Assembly: GCF_028476545.1 (NCBI RefSeq)
Contig: NW_026733224.1
Location: forward strand, 50,707-114,706
Length of the DNA: 64,000 nucleotides
DNA from: Physella acuta
Lineage: Eukaryota > Mollusca > Gastropoda > Physidae
Direction of reading: 5' to 3'
The notes beneath the pieces were generated by a model, which made no database searches, had not been told where the DNA came from, and was given only the letters and a program-made list of their open reading frames with translations. Of this stretch, positions 43,574-55,525 are shown one piece after another; the first letter of the stretch is position 1, and each line of letters starts with the position of its first letter. Both the position numbers and the translations under genes were made by a program.

Positions 43574-44530
43574 AAAAATCGGTAATCTATCGTTTTAGGT
43601 ACGTAAAATCGCCCGCGACTAGTAATGTGAAAAACAGGTGACTCCTTACATTTTAATAATTATTTCACATTTTGAGGAGGATTTATGTTTTGAAAAATAC
43701 AAAAATGTTTCCTTGATTCATTTATGTACCTGTTTTTAAACAATTGAATTAAAACTTTTCAGTAATAAATGAACACCAGCGATGTTTCCAACTAATGCAA
43801 CCATGCTCATTTACTATAGCAGACATCTTGTTAGTTTTATTTTTATAGACTTATAGCGCGAGATTCAGGCGGAAGTCACTCTATTTTACAAACGAGCCGA
43901 CCCGCTGCGTATCATACGCCGCTATTTAGTTGTTTTTTTTTCTACTTTTCAGTAATTTATAATTTGTGAATTCGACAGTACCAATGCTGCCATTGAAAAT
44001 ATTTGCTTAAAACACTACCCCCCCCCCCCCCACGTGAAAGCAGCCTCCTCTTAGTTACCTCCTCTAAGTTTAAAATCGTTTCAAACTAAATTATCTGCCC
44101 CTAATAGCCATCACCAAACCCGTCTCTGTGATTGTAAAATGTAAACAGAGTGAACACCGCTCACCAGATCATGTAGGGGTGGGGTGGGGGTGGTAGTGAT
44201 AGTGATAGAGAGGAAGAGAGGGGACTGCAAAGGCGCGCTTGCAGCTTATTTTCTAACTGATCCCAGAAGAGAATTATATACTAATATATACCTATAATAT
44301 ATATAGATGGCTGCTGTTTGTATAGCAAATCTTGTTTGCAGACACTGCTGTTTAAAGTCAATTTCTGGCCTTTTTCATTATTCATTTATCTATAATATTT
44401 GACACAAACATATCACAATATACTTCTATTACAGCCTTGATAATGACTCAATGAGGTAACGTTTTCGTACATTAATAGCCGCGGGCGATTTTACGTACCC
44501 AAAACGATAGATTACTGAAAAATCTTCTTC
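43574..44530. mobile_element. Inverted-repeat element carrying dispersed repeat copy 2
   Basis: AATCTATCGTTTTAGGTACG, then TAAAATCGCCCGCG at 43580-43615, recurs inverted at about 44470-44515 with few differences. This gives terminal inverted repeats of about 45-50 bp around 950 bp. Inside lies a copy of the 15649-16033 repeat. I did not find a clear target duplication and there is no transposase. Confidence 0.6.
43894..44281. repeat. Dispersed repeat, copy 2 (about 390 bp)
   Basis: It closely matches 15649-16033 from GAGCCGACCCGCTGCGTATC to GAGAATTATATA, with a few substitutions and length changes in the poly-C and GGGGTGGGG runs. Confidence 0.85.
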
Positions 44531-45148
44531 CCAGTAGGTGAGTAGATAGACACTTCGAACTAAATAATAAATAATTTTAAATAAATAAATATTAAATTAG
44601 GCCTAATAAATAGTTATTAAATAGGGGCCTACAAGTTGAAAAGCAGTTTTTTTTAAAAATTGTATGACAATACCGTATGACCGTCATATCTAGATCTAGA
44701 TCTGGATCTACTAGATCTAGATTCTAGATCTAAATCTAGATATAGATCTAGATCTAGGTTCTAGGTCTAACTCTTAAAAACTAAAATTACTAACATTGTT
44801 TTTTGTTTGGTTTTTTTTTTGTATTGCCGCTCGCTATGTTGTAGTCGAGTACTTTTCCCTGTGGTCTGTATTGTTGAGGATTCGCTTTTTGTTTTATTAT
44901 TTTTTCGTTTTAATCTGTGCTTACTCTGAGTGAAGGTAGCCTATCACAGAAGAAATAAAGGGGGTCTCTTATTATGGTACAACTAATCGTTGAGAATGTG
45001 TTTAATGCAAACACTTTCTGTGCTTAGAAGAAGTAAATTAATTTAAAATATAATTTTATGCTGTTTCATTTTGTTACTCAGTACTTCAACTTAAAGAGGT
45101 ATTACTATATTGTTAAATAACGATATTCACTAATATAATAAGCAATTT
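44531..45148. other. Spacer with a TCTAGATC-rich patch
   Basis: About 44688-44765 is a degenerate run of AGATCTAGA-type palindromic words. The rest is AT-rich and holds no recognised gene. Confidence 0.5.
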
Positions 45149-45490
45149 AGGGGTCGTCCATAAATGACGTCACACTCGGAGGGGGGAGGGGGGTCGGTAG
45201 TTTTGTGACGATGTGTGATGAGGGGGAGGGAGGTTTCAGATGGTGCGACGTCACACTTTTTTCATTATAAAAAAGAAATGTTAGAAAACGAATTTTAGAC
45301 GTTATTTCGCGTTTTAGAAAACTGTTTTAATAAATTGTAATAGGAATTAATTAAAATACTCTATTTTGTCAGATTTCAGACAAGAGTTTGGAAAAATATC
45401 GACCTAAGGGGGTCATCCATAAATGACGTCACGCCTTTTTTGACGATTTTTACCTTCCCCCCCCCCCCCACTCCCCTTTGTCACACATAG
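45149..45490. repeat. Two copies of a CATAAATGACGTCAC repeat end
   Basis: GGTCGTCCATAAATGACGTC at about 45152 and GGTCATCCATAAATGACGTC at about 45410 are each followed by G- or C-rich sequence. A similar phrase lies near 30886. They look like ends of an old dispersed transposon, but I could not define the boundaries. Confidence 0.45.
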
Positions 45491-45639
45491 TCACAAAAAG
45501 TGTGTGTGTGTGTTTGAGTGCGTGTAAATGTTTATAAGCTTTAATCACTGCAGACTTAATAGTAACGATGTTTATCTATAGTCTTTTAATAATACAGTAG
45601 GATATAGTATTGTTTTCTCTATTGTTAGCACGTTTATGT

Positions 45640-45838
45640 CATGGTGTCACCCCCACCCTCTTGTAATAATTGTCGATTTGTACTTAAAAGACTATTTAAC
45701 TTTAATTAATCATTAATAGAACTGGCAAAAAGCATTTTTCTTCCGTAAATTTTGCAATTTTTTTGTCATGGTGTCACCCCCCTAAATGGCGTCATCTGGT
45801 GGGGTCCGCTTCCCCGCCCCTCCCGCGCTACGCCTCTG
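45640..45838. mobile_element. Fragment of the hAT-type MITE family
   Basis: The phrases CATGGTGTCACCCCC, GTGGGGTCCGC and a right end CGCTACGCCTCTG match the right half of the MITE at 1925-2236. I did not find a left end. Confidence 0.5.
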
Positions 45839-45962
45839 ACAGAGTAATTTAATCAATTCCAATTACGATTTATTTAAACAGTTTTCTAAAACGCGAGATA
45901 ACTACTAAAATTTGTTTTCTAACAATGCTTTTTTATAATGCAAAAGTGTGAAGTCACACCAT

Positions 45963-46372
45963 AATGAACATGAACATGAACATGAACATGAACATGAACA
46001 TGAACATGAACATGAACATGAACATGAACATGAACATGAACATGAACATGAACATGAACATGAACATGAACATGAACATGAACATGAACATGAACATGAA
46101 CATGAACATGAACATGAACATGAACATGAACATGAACATGAACATGAACATGAACATGAACATGAACATGAACATGAACATGAACATGAACATGAACATG
46201 AACATGAACATGAACATGAACATGAACATGAACATGAACATGAACATGAACATGAACATGAACATGAACATGAACATGAACATGAACATGAACATGAACA
46301 TGAACATGAACATGAACATGAACATGAACATGAACATGAACATGAACATGAACATTGAACATGAACATGAAC
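45963..46372. repeat. (GAACAT)n hexanucleotide repeat, about 67 copies
   Basis: About 400 bp of nearly perfect GAACAT repeats. It is open in all six frames and so produces several spurious long frames. Confidence 0.97.
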
Positions 46373-46512
46373 AAGAACCCCCCCCCTCCCGAAAAGATGC
46401 CTGGAAGAAATATAATGGACCCAGTCACAATCGTGCATATGTAATAACTAGCCGTCCCGGCCAGGCCCTGCTCTGACTTCTGTGAAAAACCTTTCTGCTA
46501 AAGACCATCACC

Positions 46513-46960
46513 TGTGTGTTTAGTAATCATCATAAACCCGGCATTGCCCACCCAAACCACAACCAACCAAAACCAAAACAACATGTGTGTTTAGTAATCA
46601 TCATAAACCCGGCATTGCACACCCAAACCACAACCAACCAAAACCAAAACAACAAAACGCAAACATAACGCTAACACAATTACAAATACAAACGAAAACA
46701 AAAACCTAACAACAAACCCAACCACAACCACAAACACCAATACCAACCAATAACAACACACAAAAAAACGAAAAAGCAAACGAAAACAAACCAAATCCAA
46801 ACGCAAAACCAACCAAAAACACAAATACAAACCCAAAGAAAAAAACACAAACAAAAACGAAAAAAGAAAGAACAAAAACGAACCAAATCAAACTGCAACC
46901 ACTAACGCAAACCCAAGCTAAACACAAAGAAAACACTAACGCGAACATAAACGCAAAGTG
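46513..46960. repeat. A/C-only tract with a 70-bp duplication
   Basis: A 70-bp segment starting GTGTGTTTAGTAATCATCAT is present twice (46515 and 46585). It is followed by about 330 bp composed almost only of A and C (AACCAAAAC-type words). The opposite strand is G/T-rich. Confidence 0.8.
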
Positions 46961-47578
46961 CTCACAGTCTAGCCCGGGGCGAAATCGCCTGTTTTAGCTT
47001 AATAAACGACTATAGTACCCCAACTTATTCATAGTCTTTTGCACTCACTTAAACGAACGCGCCTGTTTCAATTTAATGAACAATTATAATACTCCAAGCT
47101 TATCCGTAAAATACCTACAACATTTGCACTTGATCAATCCCCGCTAATTATGTAATTATTTTTTTCCCAACACCAAAACAAAGTAATAAAAAGTAAATTC
47201 TTTTCCACTAATGCAATGGTTTTATAAAGGGAAGTAATTGTGTTTTCCTAATTTATCAAAGGGAAGTAAGTGCTATAGGACTAAATAAAGACATAATTAG
47301 AATTTTTGTAAAAGATGATATTTTTTAAAACTTGTGTTTAATGAAAATGCCGAAAATTATTACTTTCAGTTTGATAAATGAAAATTATTTCCCAAAACTT
47401 TCAATATTAATTTTTTAACTCATAAATTTAGACCGTAAGGACTTTAATTATCTAACACTTAAATCCATTGAAGTATGTCAACAACAAACTTATTACATAC
47501 AGAATTGAGCTTTATATATTAGATAAAGGGCCTGCTAGATCTTTATGTGTAATAATTATTGTCTATGTGCATGATACA
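46961..47578. other. AT-rich spacer
   Basis: No coding frame, RNA gene or element ends are recognised here. Confidence 0.5.
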
Positions 47579-47759
47579 CAGTGGCGTAGCTACCGTAAAG
47601 CTAGCGTAAGCAAGGCATAGGGGCCCTTTTTTGAAAGTTTGAAGGGGGGGGGGTGCAAATCGAAAGTTTGTCCCCGGTCGCCGGGAAAGGTCGCTACGCC
47701 TCTGAGGGGCCCACTAACACTTTTTGCATAGGGGCCCAAAAATCCTAGCTACGCCACTG
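47579..47759. mobile_element. Short hAT-type MITE, second subfamily
   Basis: The element begins CAGTGGCGTAGCTACCGTAA and ends AATCCTAGCTACGCCACTG, with the target duplication ATGATACA at 47571-47578 and 47760-47767. Its interior includes a reversed piece of the first MITE subfamily (GTGCAAATCGAAAGTTTG). Confidence 0.85.
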
Positions 47760-49035
47760 ATGATACAGATGAATTTATAGGCCTATGACGTGCGATGTGT
47801 GTAAGACAGTGGCGTAGCTACCGTAAAGCTAGCGTAAGCAAGGCATAGGGGCCCAAGGCAAATATGGGCCCTTTTCCCTCTTTGAATTTAAAAACAAAAA
47901 CTTTTACATTGGAATTTTGATATTTGTATTATAAAAAGAATTTTAAAAAGAAAGCGTGAATCCAGTTTCTTTTCTACTGTAGAAATAATTTAAAAATTAA
48001 AAAAAGCCCCCCCCCCCAAACCTTTCTAATTGGGGAGGGGGGGGGTGCACAAGGCCCATCGGTATTAATAACACTATAGGCCTATTAGACTATAAATAAA
48101 CTTGAACAATGACTCTTTTGTGAGATTGGCATCCGGCACCCGCAAATACCATCCATCCATGATTACAATGAGCCTTTTTTTAAATAACAGCCGTGGACAG
48201 TGTTTTCACAACAAGCTACGTCAAAAATGTGTTAATGTTTCTCTAGTTTTAACCTTAATCACAATGTGTTTGTTGATCTAATTTACCTCTATTCAATATG
48301 CTGCTACTTAAAGATTTTTGTTTGTCTGTCTCCTTGTCCTTTATGCATAAATACAAAAAATTATCCAATCGCCAAGAAACATTGTGAAGTCGTTTAGAAT
48401 AATTCAGACAAACCTCTACTGACCGTGAAATTTCCTACCACAACCCCACACATGAGGAGCAGTGCCTCTCCCTTCGAAGAGAAGCCAAAAAGAAACTCTG
48501 ACTCCTGCAACGTTTTCTGCCATTAATTTTTTTTTTAATACTTTGTTCGGAGAGCGCCCCCTTGACAGTAAGGCGGTTCGGTTTGCCACCCAGAGTTCCC
48601 GGGTGGCTTTCTTAGCACTTGGGGTCAGTTAATTGGGTGTCCTGCACAAGTGGTCAGGGTTACTGCTTAATTCAATGGTCAAACTGCACAGGTGCATCAG
48701 CAGGCGCCCGGGGCTCCCCCCGTGAGCACTACGGCGCATACACTTGTTTTAATGAGCGCCATGCCCTAGGGATACGGAGGGCTACTATAATCAATGGCTA
48801 AAGAAAACAAGGAGTGTCCTCCAGCCGCCTCGGCAGTATTATACAGTTGAGCGCCACAAGTCTCTCCATTATGATGATGTAATGAAACAAGTTGTAGATA
48901 TTCCCTTTGGGTCAGTAACTCCGTCATCCTAAGTATCGAACATACAGAAGCAGCTAAAATATACTTCAAGGAACATATTAATCACATTGCAAACTTATAA
49001 GAAAGAAAAAAAAAACCAAAGCTAAAGAGTGGCGT

Positions 49036-49396
49036 CAGTGGCGTTGCGAGGTCGGGTGTCACCCGGTGCGGCACTTAATGGTGTCACCCCCCAGAGGCAT
49101 AGAGACCCTTTCCAGGGACAAACTTTCAAATTTTCGATTTGCACCCCCCCTCAAACTTTCGATTTGCACCACCCCCCCTCGAGTTTTCGATTTGCACCCC
49201 CCCTCAAACTTTCGATTTGCACCCCCCCCCCCCTCGAGTTTTCGATTTGCACCCCCCCCCCTCAAACTTTCGATTTGCACCCCCCTCGAGTTTTTCTCTA
49301 TATATTTTGCTATTTTTTGCCTTGGTGTCACCCCCCTAAATGGTGTCACCCGGTGCGGTCCGCACCCCCGCCCCCCCCCCCCTCGCTACGCCCCTG
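49036..49396. mobile_element. hAT-type MITE nested in the 2.1-kb element
   Basis: It begins CAGTGGCGTTGCGAGG and ends CCTCGCTACGCCCCTG, with the target duplication AGTGGCGT at 49028-49035 and 49397-49404. Six alternating TCAAACTTTCGATTTGCACC-type segments make it longer than the copy at 1925. Confidence 0.88.
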
Positions 49397-49659
49397 AGTG
49401 GCGTCACAAGGTTCGATATTATCCGGTACGTTTAGTGAGTGATTTACAACCCCCCTCAAACTTTCGAATTGCACCACTCTCGAACTTTTGATTTGCACCC
49501 CCACCCTCAAACTTTCAATTAGCACCACTCTCGAATTTTTGATTTGCACCCCCCCCCCTCAAACTTTCAATTTGTTTTTGCAACCCATTTTGGCGCCCCC
49601 TAAGGTCGGCACCCGGGGACATATGTCCCCCCCGCCCCACCCCCCTCGCTACGCCTCTG
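49397..49659. mobile_element. Older MITE remnant into which 49036-49396 inserted
   Basis: It contains the same AAACTTTCGAATTGCACC segments and ends CCTCGCTACGCCTCTG. The left end was probably near 49028, before the younger copy inserted there. Confidence 0.6.
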
Positions 49660-49917
49660 CGTCATGGTGTTACGCCTAAATTGTGAGGCCCCCCGTCCCG
49701 TGAAGCTACTATGTTAGTTTACTTAAAGGTTACATGCTTACAGTTAATTTGTTAATTTATTTTTTCATAAAAGTGATATAAAATCAATGGTATAATAATA
49801 CCGTATAAATACACAACTATGGACGTATAAAATACACAATTTACAGATTAACGTAGGGGCCCAATAATAATTTTTTCATAGGGGCCCGAAAATCCTAGCT
49901 ACGCCACTGGTGTAAGA

Positions 49918-51054
49918 ACTATATTATAGGGCCTTAGTACATTCTGTGGGAGAATCTAGGGCCTGCGTACATTATGTTGAAGACTTATGGCCTACTAGAT
50001 AGAACTCAGATGACTTTATGATCTCAGAAGTTTGAGTTAACTGGTTGGGGGGGGGGGGAATCCCACTGCTATATTATTATTTTTTAACGTAATTCATTTT
50101 AACATAACTCCTATATTAATTAATATAAGTTTGTAAGTATAGATATGTTGTCGAAGTGTCTCCAGCAGTAGGCTAGTATATTTACTAGACTAGATGTTTC
50201 TATTTTTAGCGCAATTTCCATTCTGGAGAATTGCGTTTATTAACGCGTCATTTCTGGATGGATGGATGGATGGATGAATGTATGGATGAATGTGTGTCCG
50301 GGCTTTAAGTCGTATCTCCTCCTCAACGAAGCAATATCGATGACTAGTTCCAAAAGCAATTATGTTAAGCAAGTTACAAGAATGAGCATAGGCCATAAAA
50401 ATTCCGGGTTTCTTTCATGTATTTCCCGGAAAAGCCAAAAAACCTCGAAAAAAAGCAGTTTTTGGCCCATATCTCGTCAACCAGACCACTTAGCGACTTG
50501 AAACATGTACCAATCGATTCCTGCCATAATTTAGAGCAATATTGCCGAAGAAAGTTTTCAAAAATATCCTCTCGTTTGGTCACAAATTTTAAAATTACAA
50601 AAACACCTACAAACCGATTGTTCTTCTAGCTTGAACGCATCCCAGCATTATACGTCAGAGCTATTTTTAGATAACATAAGGAAATTGCGCATAAATGTCA
50701 CTAGACTTTTTTTAATTAACTTGTTTTTTAATTTACAAAAAAAAAATGTTTGGATCTGGAGATCTATAAATAGACACAGGAAGCACACCCATCCAGATTA
50801 AACGGAAGTGGGAATCGTCAAATTGTAGAACAATACTAAAATTTTGTAGGCCTAAACTAGATTCTAGATTTTAGATCCAGAATCTAGAATTGAGGATTGA
50901 ATTCTCCATCGGAGTTGCGTAATTTTTTGTTAAACTAATTATCTGTAGATCTATTCCTGAATGAAACTCGCTTGAATTTAAAGAAATGGAACTATTTAAG
51001 TGTTTAATATTACTCGAACATGGTTAAATTGTGTTATTATTAGTAATTTGCACA
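49918..51054. other. Spacer and 5' region of RAB40
   Basis: It contains a poly-G run near 50047 and a short GGATGGAT repeat at 50257-50290. A GC-richer stretch of unknown origin (50400-50640) is open on both strands but has no recognised domain. The last few hundred bp before 51055 should hold the RAB40 promoter, though no core motif stands out. Confidence 0.5.
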
Positions 51055-53417
51055 ATGTGTGCTGCTGTTAATTCTTCACCATCTTCTTCACCGTCAACAC
51101 TGGCTCTTCGAGGACAACAAACATTAAGTCCAAATTCTAACAGATCGAGAGACAAATCTTATGACTATTTACTTAAATTTCTCCTGGTGGGCGATAGTGA
51201 TGTTGGCAAAGAAGAGCTTCTTTCTGGCATGGATGATGGTGCCTCAGAATCTCCTTATGGTTATGCAAGTAGTGGTAAGTTGAAGTAACTTGAACTTCAA
51301 TCTCATTGGCATTACATTTTAAAGGCAGTTTATTAAAGGTGTGCTAGGTTGATAGTGTTGTCTTTTTCTCTAAACCAAATCCAAAATCACCACCTCAACT
51401 TCACCAAATTTAACTGGAAATGAAAAATGTAATGGAAAACTGATTTTTATCTAGATTCGTCATTTTAACCGGATTTAAGCTTGATCTACGTGTAGGCCTA
51501 GTTACTACACACTACTAGATCTACACAGTTTTTGTATTTAAAAATGAGTATTTTTCTGCAGGAATTGATTACAAAACTACAACTATTTTATTGGATGGGA
51601 AGCGTGTGAAACTGCAACTATGGTAGGGATTCACACTTAAAATGTCATGTTATGCTGCTTGTTTTGGAATGTTAGGACGTGATTTATCAGTTGTTCTTAT
51701 TTAGTAGTTAGATAGTAGTTATTAACTACTTATAGTTCAGAATTTTACTTGTAAGTTAATGTTAGGATTTTTTTTTCATACAGGCTTTGCCTTTTAAGTT
51801 TTTAAAACAATTTTTTTTTCTTTGACTTGAAGGGTAACCTCTGGTCAAGGAAGATTCTGCACAATATTACGGTCTTATTCAAGAGGAGCTCAGGTCAGTA
51901 TTGAAGGATCATAATAATTAGTTGAGGTGTCAATGGGTTTCAAGAAGTTCACTAAACCAATCTGTTTAGCCAAACCATTATGGAACATGACAAGACAGTC
52001 TGCTGACCATCATGGGATTCATTACTGGCCATCATGGGGTTTATATCATGACAAGACAGTCTACTGGCCATCATGGGGTTTATATCATGACAAGACAGTC
52101 TACTGACCATGGGGTTCATATCATGACAAGACAGTCTGCTGACCATCATGGGGTTCATTACTGGCCATCATGGGGTTTATATCATGACTAAAATTGAATC
52201 AATGTGTCCACAGGGCATCCTACTGGTGTATGACATCACTAACAAGTGGTCATTTGATGGGATAGACAGGTGGATCAAAGAGATTGATGAGGTATTTTTA
52301 GTGTCCTGGTTTGTTTGACATGTGCTAAAGATAAATTTGTTATAGAAATTGTCTTGTACCTTTAACTGATGTGTTTCTCAATGATTGTATTGTACCTTTA
52401 ACTGATGTGTTTCTCAATGATTGTATTGTACCTTTATCTGATGTGTTTCTCAATGATTGTATTGTACCTTTAACTGATGTGTTTCTCAATGATTGTATTG
52501 TACCTTTAACTGATGTGTTTCTCAATGATTGTATTGTACCTTTAACTGATGTGTTTCTCAATGATTGTATTGTACCTTTATCTGATGTGTTTCTCAATGA
52601 TTGTATTGTACCTTTATCTGATGTGTTTCTCAATGATTGTATTGTACCTTTAACTGATGTGTTTCTCACTGATTGTATTCTACCTTTAACTGATGTGTTT
52701 CTCAATGATTGTATTGTACCTTTAACTGATGTGTTTCTCAATGATTGTATTGTACCTTTAACTGATGTGTAATGTGTACCCCATGTTTCAGCATGCCCCT
52801 GGAGTGCCCAAGATTCTAGTGGGTAACCGCCTCCATCTGGCGTTTCGCCGTCAGATTAGTGAGGCGTGTGCGGAGCAGTACGCTGAGAAGAACAACATGG
52901 CATTTTTTGAGGTCAGCCCACTGTGTGACTTCAATGTGACCGAGTCTTTTGCAGAACTCTCTCGCCTGGCGCTCAAGAGAAATGGCATGAGTAGGGCGTT
53001 TGGCTTTAACAAAGGTAAGGGTTAAGGCAGAGGTCGAGTTAAAGTTTTGACAGAGGTTGTCTTAGATGTAATCATCAGGTCATTTCCAAACTGGCTTTTG
53101 TAGTGAAAGAATGTTCATTTTTACCAAAGCCCCCCCCCCCCCCCCCTGCCTCAAATTTGTAATGACTGCCCCCCTCAGTCCTCAGCCTCCAAGAGCTGGC
53201 CTGTAGGACCGTGGTCTCCTGCACCACCATCTACGGCATCGAGCAGCTGCCCCTCCCCAACAGCATCAAGTCCCACCTCAAGTCCTACGCCCTGACCAAC
53301 AAGACCAGGGCCAGGATGTTGAGCTTCGTCCACAGAGACAGGCACAAGAAGGTCAAGTACCTCAACCCTTGTGAGTCTCCTCCCACCAACTGTCGCAAGA
53401 GCTGTATCCTCAGCTAG
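51055..53417 (+). CDS. RAB40: RAB40 orthologue (Rab-like GTPase with SOCS box)
   Basis: Six coding exons in consistent phase: 51055-51274, 51562-51622, 51833-51893, 52214-52291, 52792-53014, 53179-53417 (882 bp, 293 aa). RAB40 proteins are substrate receptors of Cullin-5 ubiquitin ligases. Seen here are the P-loop GDSDVGKE (residues 46-53), the switch region [22 protein letters not shown], the NRLHLAF base motif (152-158), the SOCS box beginning [15 protein letters not shown] (215 on) with LPLP, and a C-terminal CILS that could be prenylated. The ATG at 51055 gives a 35-residue serine-rich N-terminal extension. No other ATG in this frame lies between it and the start of the GTPase fold. Where the family has Asp in the DxxG motif this sequence has Val95 (WVTSGQG), directly after the exon 2-3 junction. 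Confidence 0.95.
51955..52195. repeat. Tandem repeat in RAB40 intron 3
   Basis: Diverged units contain CATGACAAGACAGTCTGCTG and ACCATCATGGGGTTTATAT. About five partial copies are present, all intronic. Confidence 0.85.
52350..52770. repeat. 36-bp array in RAB40 intron 4, about 11 copies
   Basis: Units read GTACCTTTAACTGATGTGTT plus TCTCAATGATTGTATT. They are open on both strands (36 is a multiple of 3). The array ends about 20 bp before the exon 5 acceptor at 52791. Confidence 0.95.
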
Positions 53418-54400
53418 ACAGACTGGCACACTACACAAGCTCTTGTACATATGTCCTTGTACACAAGTTCCTGTACACATGTTTGGTCAAACATAGTGAG
53501 ACAAGTTTGCTGTACATCCTTTCTATCATTAGTCATGTAAATATTGTCATTTTTCTAATTGAAAAGTTTATATTTGCTAATTAATTAATTAATTAATTAA
53601 TGTTTGTGTCAGTTGTATGAGGATCTAACTGTTGAATGAGTAAATCTGTATGATATGTCAGCTTGTGTGGTCAAGATGTCAAGGCCATGTGGTCAAGATG
53701 TTGGTGTGTGGTGGTGATGTTGGTGTGTGGTGATGTTGGTGTGTGGTGGTGATGTTGGTGTGTGGTGAAGATGTTGGTGTGTGGTGAAGTTGTTGGTGTG
53801 TGGTGATGTTGGTGTGTGGTGAAGATGTTGGTGTGTGGTGAAGATGTTGGTGTGTGGTGAAGATGTTGGTGTGTGTGGTGAAGTTGTTGGTGTGAGAGAT
53901 TGGTAACTTTTTTCCCAAATGAATGTCAAAATACTATTTAATACTTGTATTTTTGTATAATATCAGATTTGATCATTTCTATTTTTGTCACTAGCCGTTG
54001 TAACTTGGTTGTTATGGCTACTGTTGTAACTTGGTTGTCATGGATACAATAACCGCATGCTTTAAACTTGAGATTGTCTTGTGTCATTATTGAAAGCTGT
54101 TTCATCATATATTGGACAGGGCTGTTGAGTGAAATAGTTTGCTGTGACCTTCTAGTAGATTCCATATTTTTGAGTCCATAGAAGCTAACAAATACAGGAG
54201 ATGACTTGTACTTACTTTCAGAGTTGCCTTATAATTGTTTCCATCACAGTCTCTCTCTAGCCTTTAAACTGCCTTACTCGACATCTAGTGAGCCTCCATT
54301 CTGCCAGATGTCAACTCTGTCATGTCATCTCTGTCATGTGATTCACGTCAACAGCTCTAACCACCTCCAGCATTAACCATCTGCCAGCAACTGCAGTATT
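53418..54400. other. Downstream of RAB40, with a GTTGGTGTGTGGTGA array
   Basis: It holds the RAB40 3' UTR, an AATT run at 53578-53600 and an 18-19-bp array of GATGTTGGTGTGTGGTGAA at about 53690-53890. No clear AATAAA was found soon after the stop. No further gene is seen. Confidence 0.6.
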
Positions 54401-54945
54401 GCCCCCCCCCCCCCAACCTACCCAGTTCTCTCTCCTGCTGTGGTGTGCCCCCCATCCACCTACCTAGTTCTCTCTCCTGCTGTGGTGTGGCCCCCCCCCC
54501 CCCCACCTACCCAGTTCTCTCTCCTGCTGTGGTGTGGGCCCCCCCCCACCTACCCAGTTCTCTCTCGTGCTGTGGTGTGGGCCCCCCCCCCACCTACCCA
54601 GTTCTCTCTCGTGCTGTGGTGTGGGCCCCCCCCACCTACCCAGTTCTCTCTCCTGCTGTGGTGTGGGCCCCCCCAACCTACCTAGTTCTCTCTCCTGCTG
54701 TGGTGTGGGCCCCCCCCACCTACCCAGTTCTCTCTCCTGCTGTGGTGTGGGCCCCCCCCACCTACCCAGTTCTCTCTCCTGCTGTGGTGTGGGCCCCCCC
54801 CCACCTACCCAGTTCTCTCTCCTGCTGTGGTGTGGCCCCCCCCCCCCACCTACCCAGTTCTCTCTCCTGCTGTGGTGTGGGCCCCCCCCCCCCCCCCCAC
54901 CTACCTAGTTCTCTCTCCTGCTGTGGTGTGGGCCCCCCTGTGGCT
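54401..54945. repeat. Array of about 41 bp with poly-C runs, 12-13 copies
   Basis: Units read CTACCCAGTTCTCTCTCCTG, then CTGTGGTGTGGGC and a C run of variable length. The several overlapping open frames are repeat by-products. Confidence 0.95.
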
Positions 54946-55525
54946 GCAAGAATCTTATTAAAAAAAACTGACACAACTGACAAAAACTAAGACAACTGAC
55001 ATGACTACCTGCATTCGACAACACAAATCAAAATGTAATTTGTAACAGTGGTGTGTAAGATGATTAAACTGTACCAGTGGCGTTAATAGTTAGGTTAAAA
55101 GATGACAGTGACATTTAGAGTTAGGTTAAAAGTTGATAGTGGCATTTAGAATTAGGTTAAAAGATGACATTAGCATTTAGAATTAGGTTAAAAGATGACA
55201 TTAGCATTTAGAATTAGGTTAAAAGATGACATTAGCATTTAGAGTTAGGTTAAAAGTTGCCTGGCATTTAGAATGAGGTCATAAGATGACATATAGAAAG
55301 GTTGTATGAAGAGTTAAGAAGCAGCAGCACCCAGGCTGCCTGTATGTGACAGCTAGCCTCAGCCACCAAACTTGTCATGTTGTACATTTAAATGTCAAGA
55401 TTTAAATGTCAAGATTTAAATGTCAAGATTTAAATGTCAAGTATTTTTGTTGTACTTTTCAAGTCTTAATACCAATGTTGTTTTTTTTTTTTTGATCGTG
55501 TGAAAATGCAAGCAATATTTGTCAA
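54946..55525. other. Spacer with short repeats
   Basis: About 55060-55290 has diverged copies of AGCATTTAGAATTAGGTTAA, and 55395-55440 has an AAATGTCAAGATTT repeat. No gene is recognised. Confidence 0.6.

Larger units (their letters stand above)
47807..49909. mobile_element. 2.1-kb hAT-like element, same subfamily as 47579-47759
   Basis: The left end CAGTGGCGTAGCTACCGTAA and right end AATCCTAGCTACGCCACTG match the short element next door. The 8-bp target duplication GTGTAAGA lies at 47799-47806 and 49910-49917. The interior shows no recognisable transposase. It carries the nested MITE at 49036-49396 and an older MITE remnant to 49659. Confidence 0.8.

Noticed and set aside
45905-46476. Several 130-177-codon frames (HEHE, NMNM, CSCS)
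   Set aside because: They are translations of the (GAACAT)n repeat in different frames.
46591-46948. Three overlapping hydrophobic minus-strand frames (F/V/L rich)
   Set aside because: They translate the complement of the A/C-only tract. The hydrophobicity comes from GTTTTT-type composition, not from a membrane protein gene.
51031-51054. RAB40 start upstream at 51031
   Set aside because: That codon is GTG. The first ATG in the frame is at 51055.
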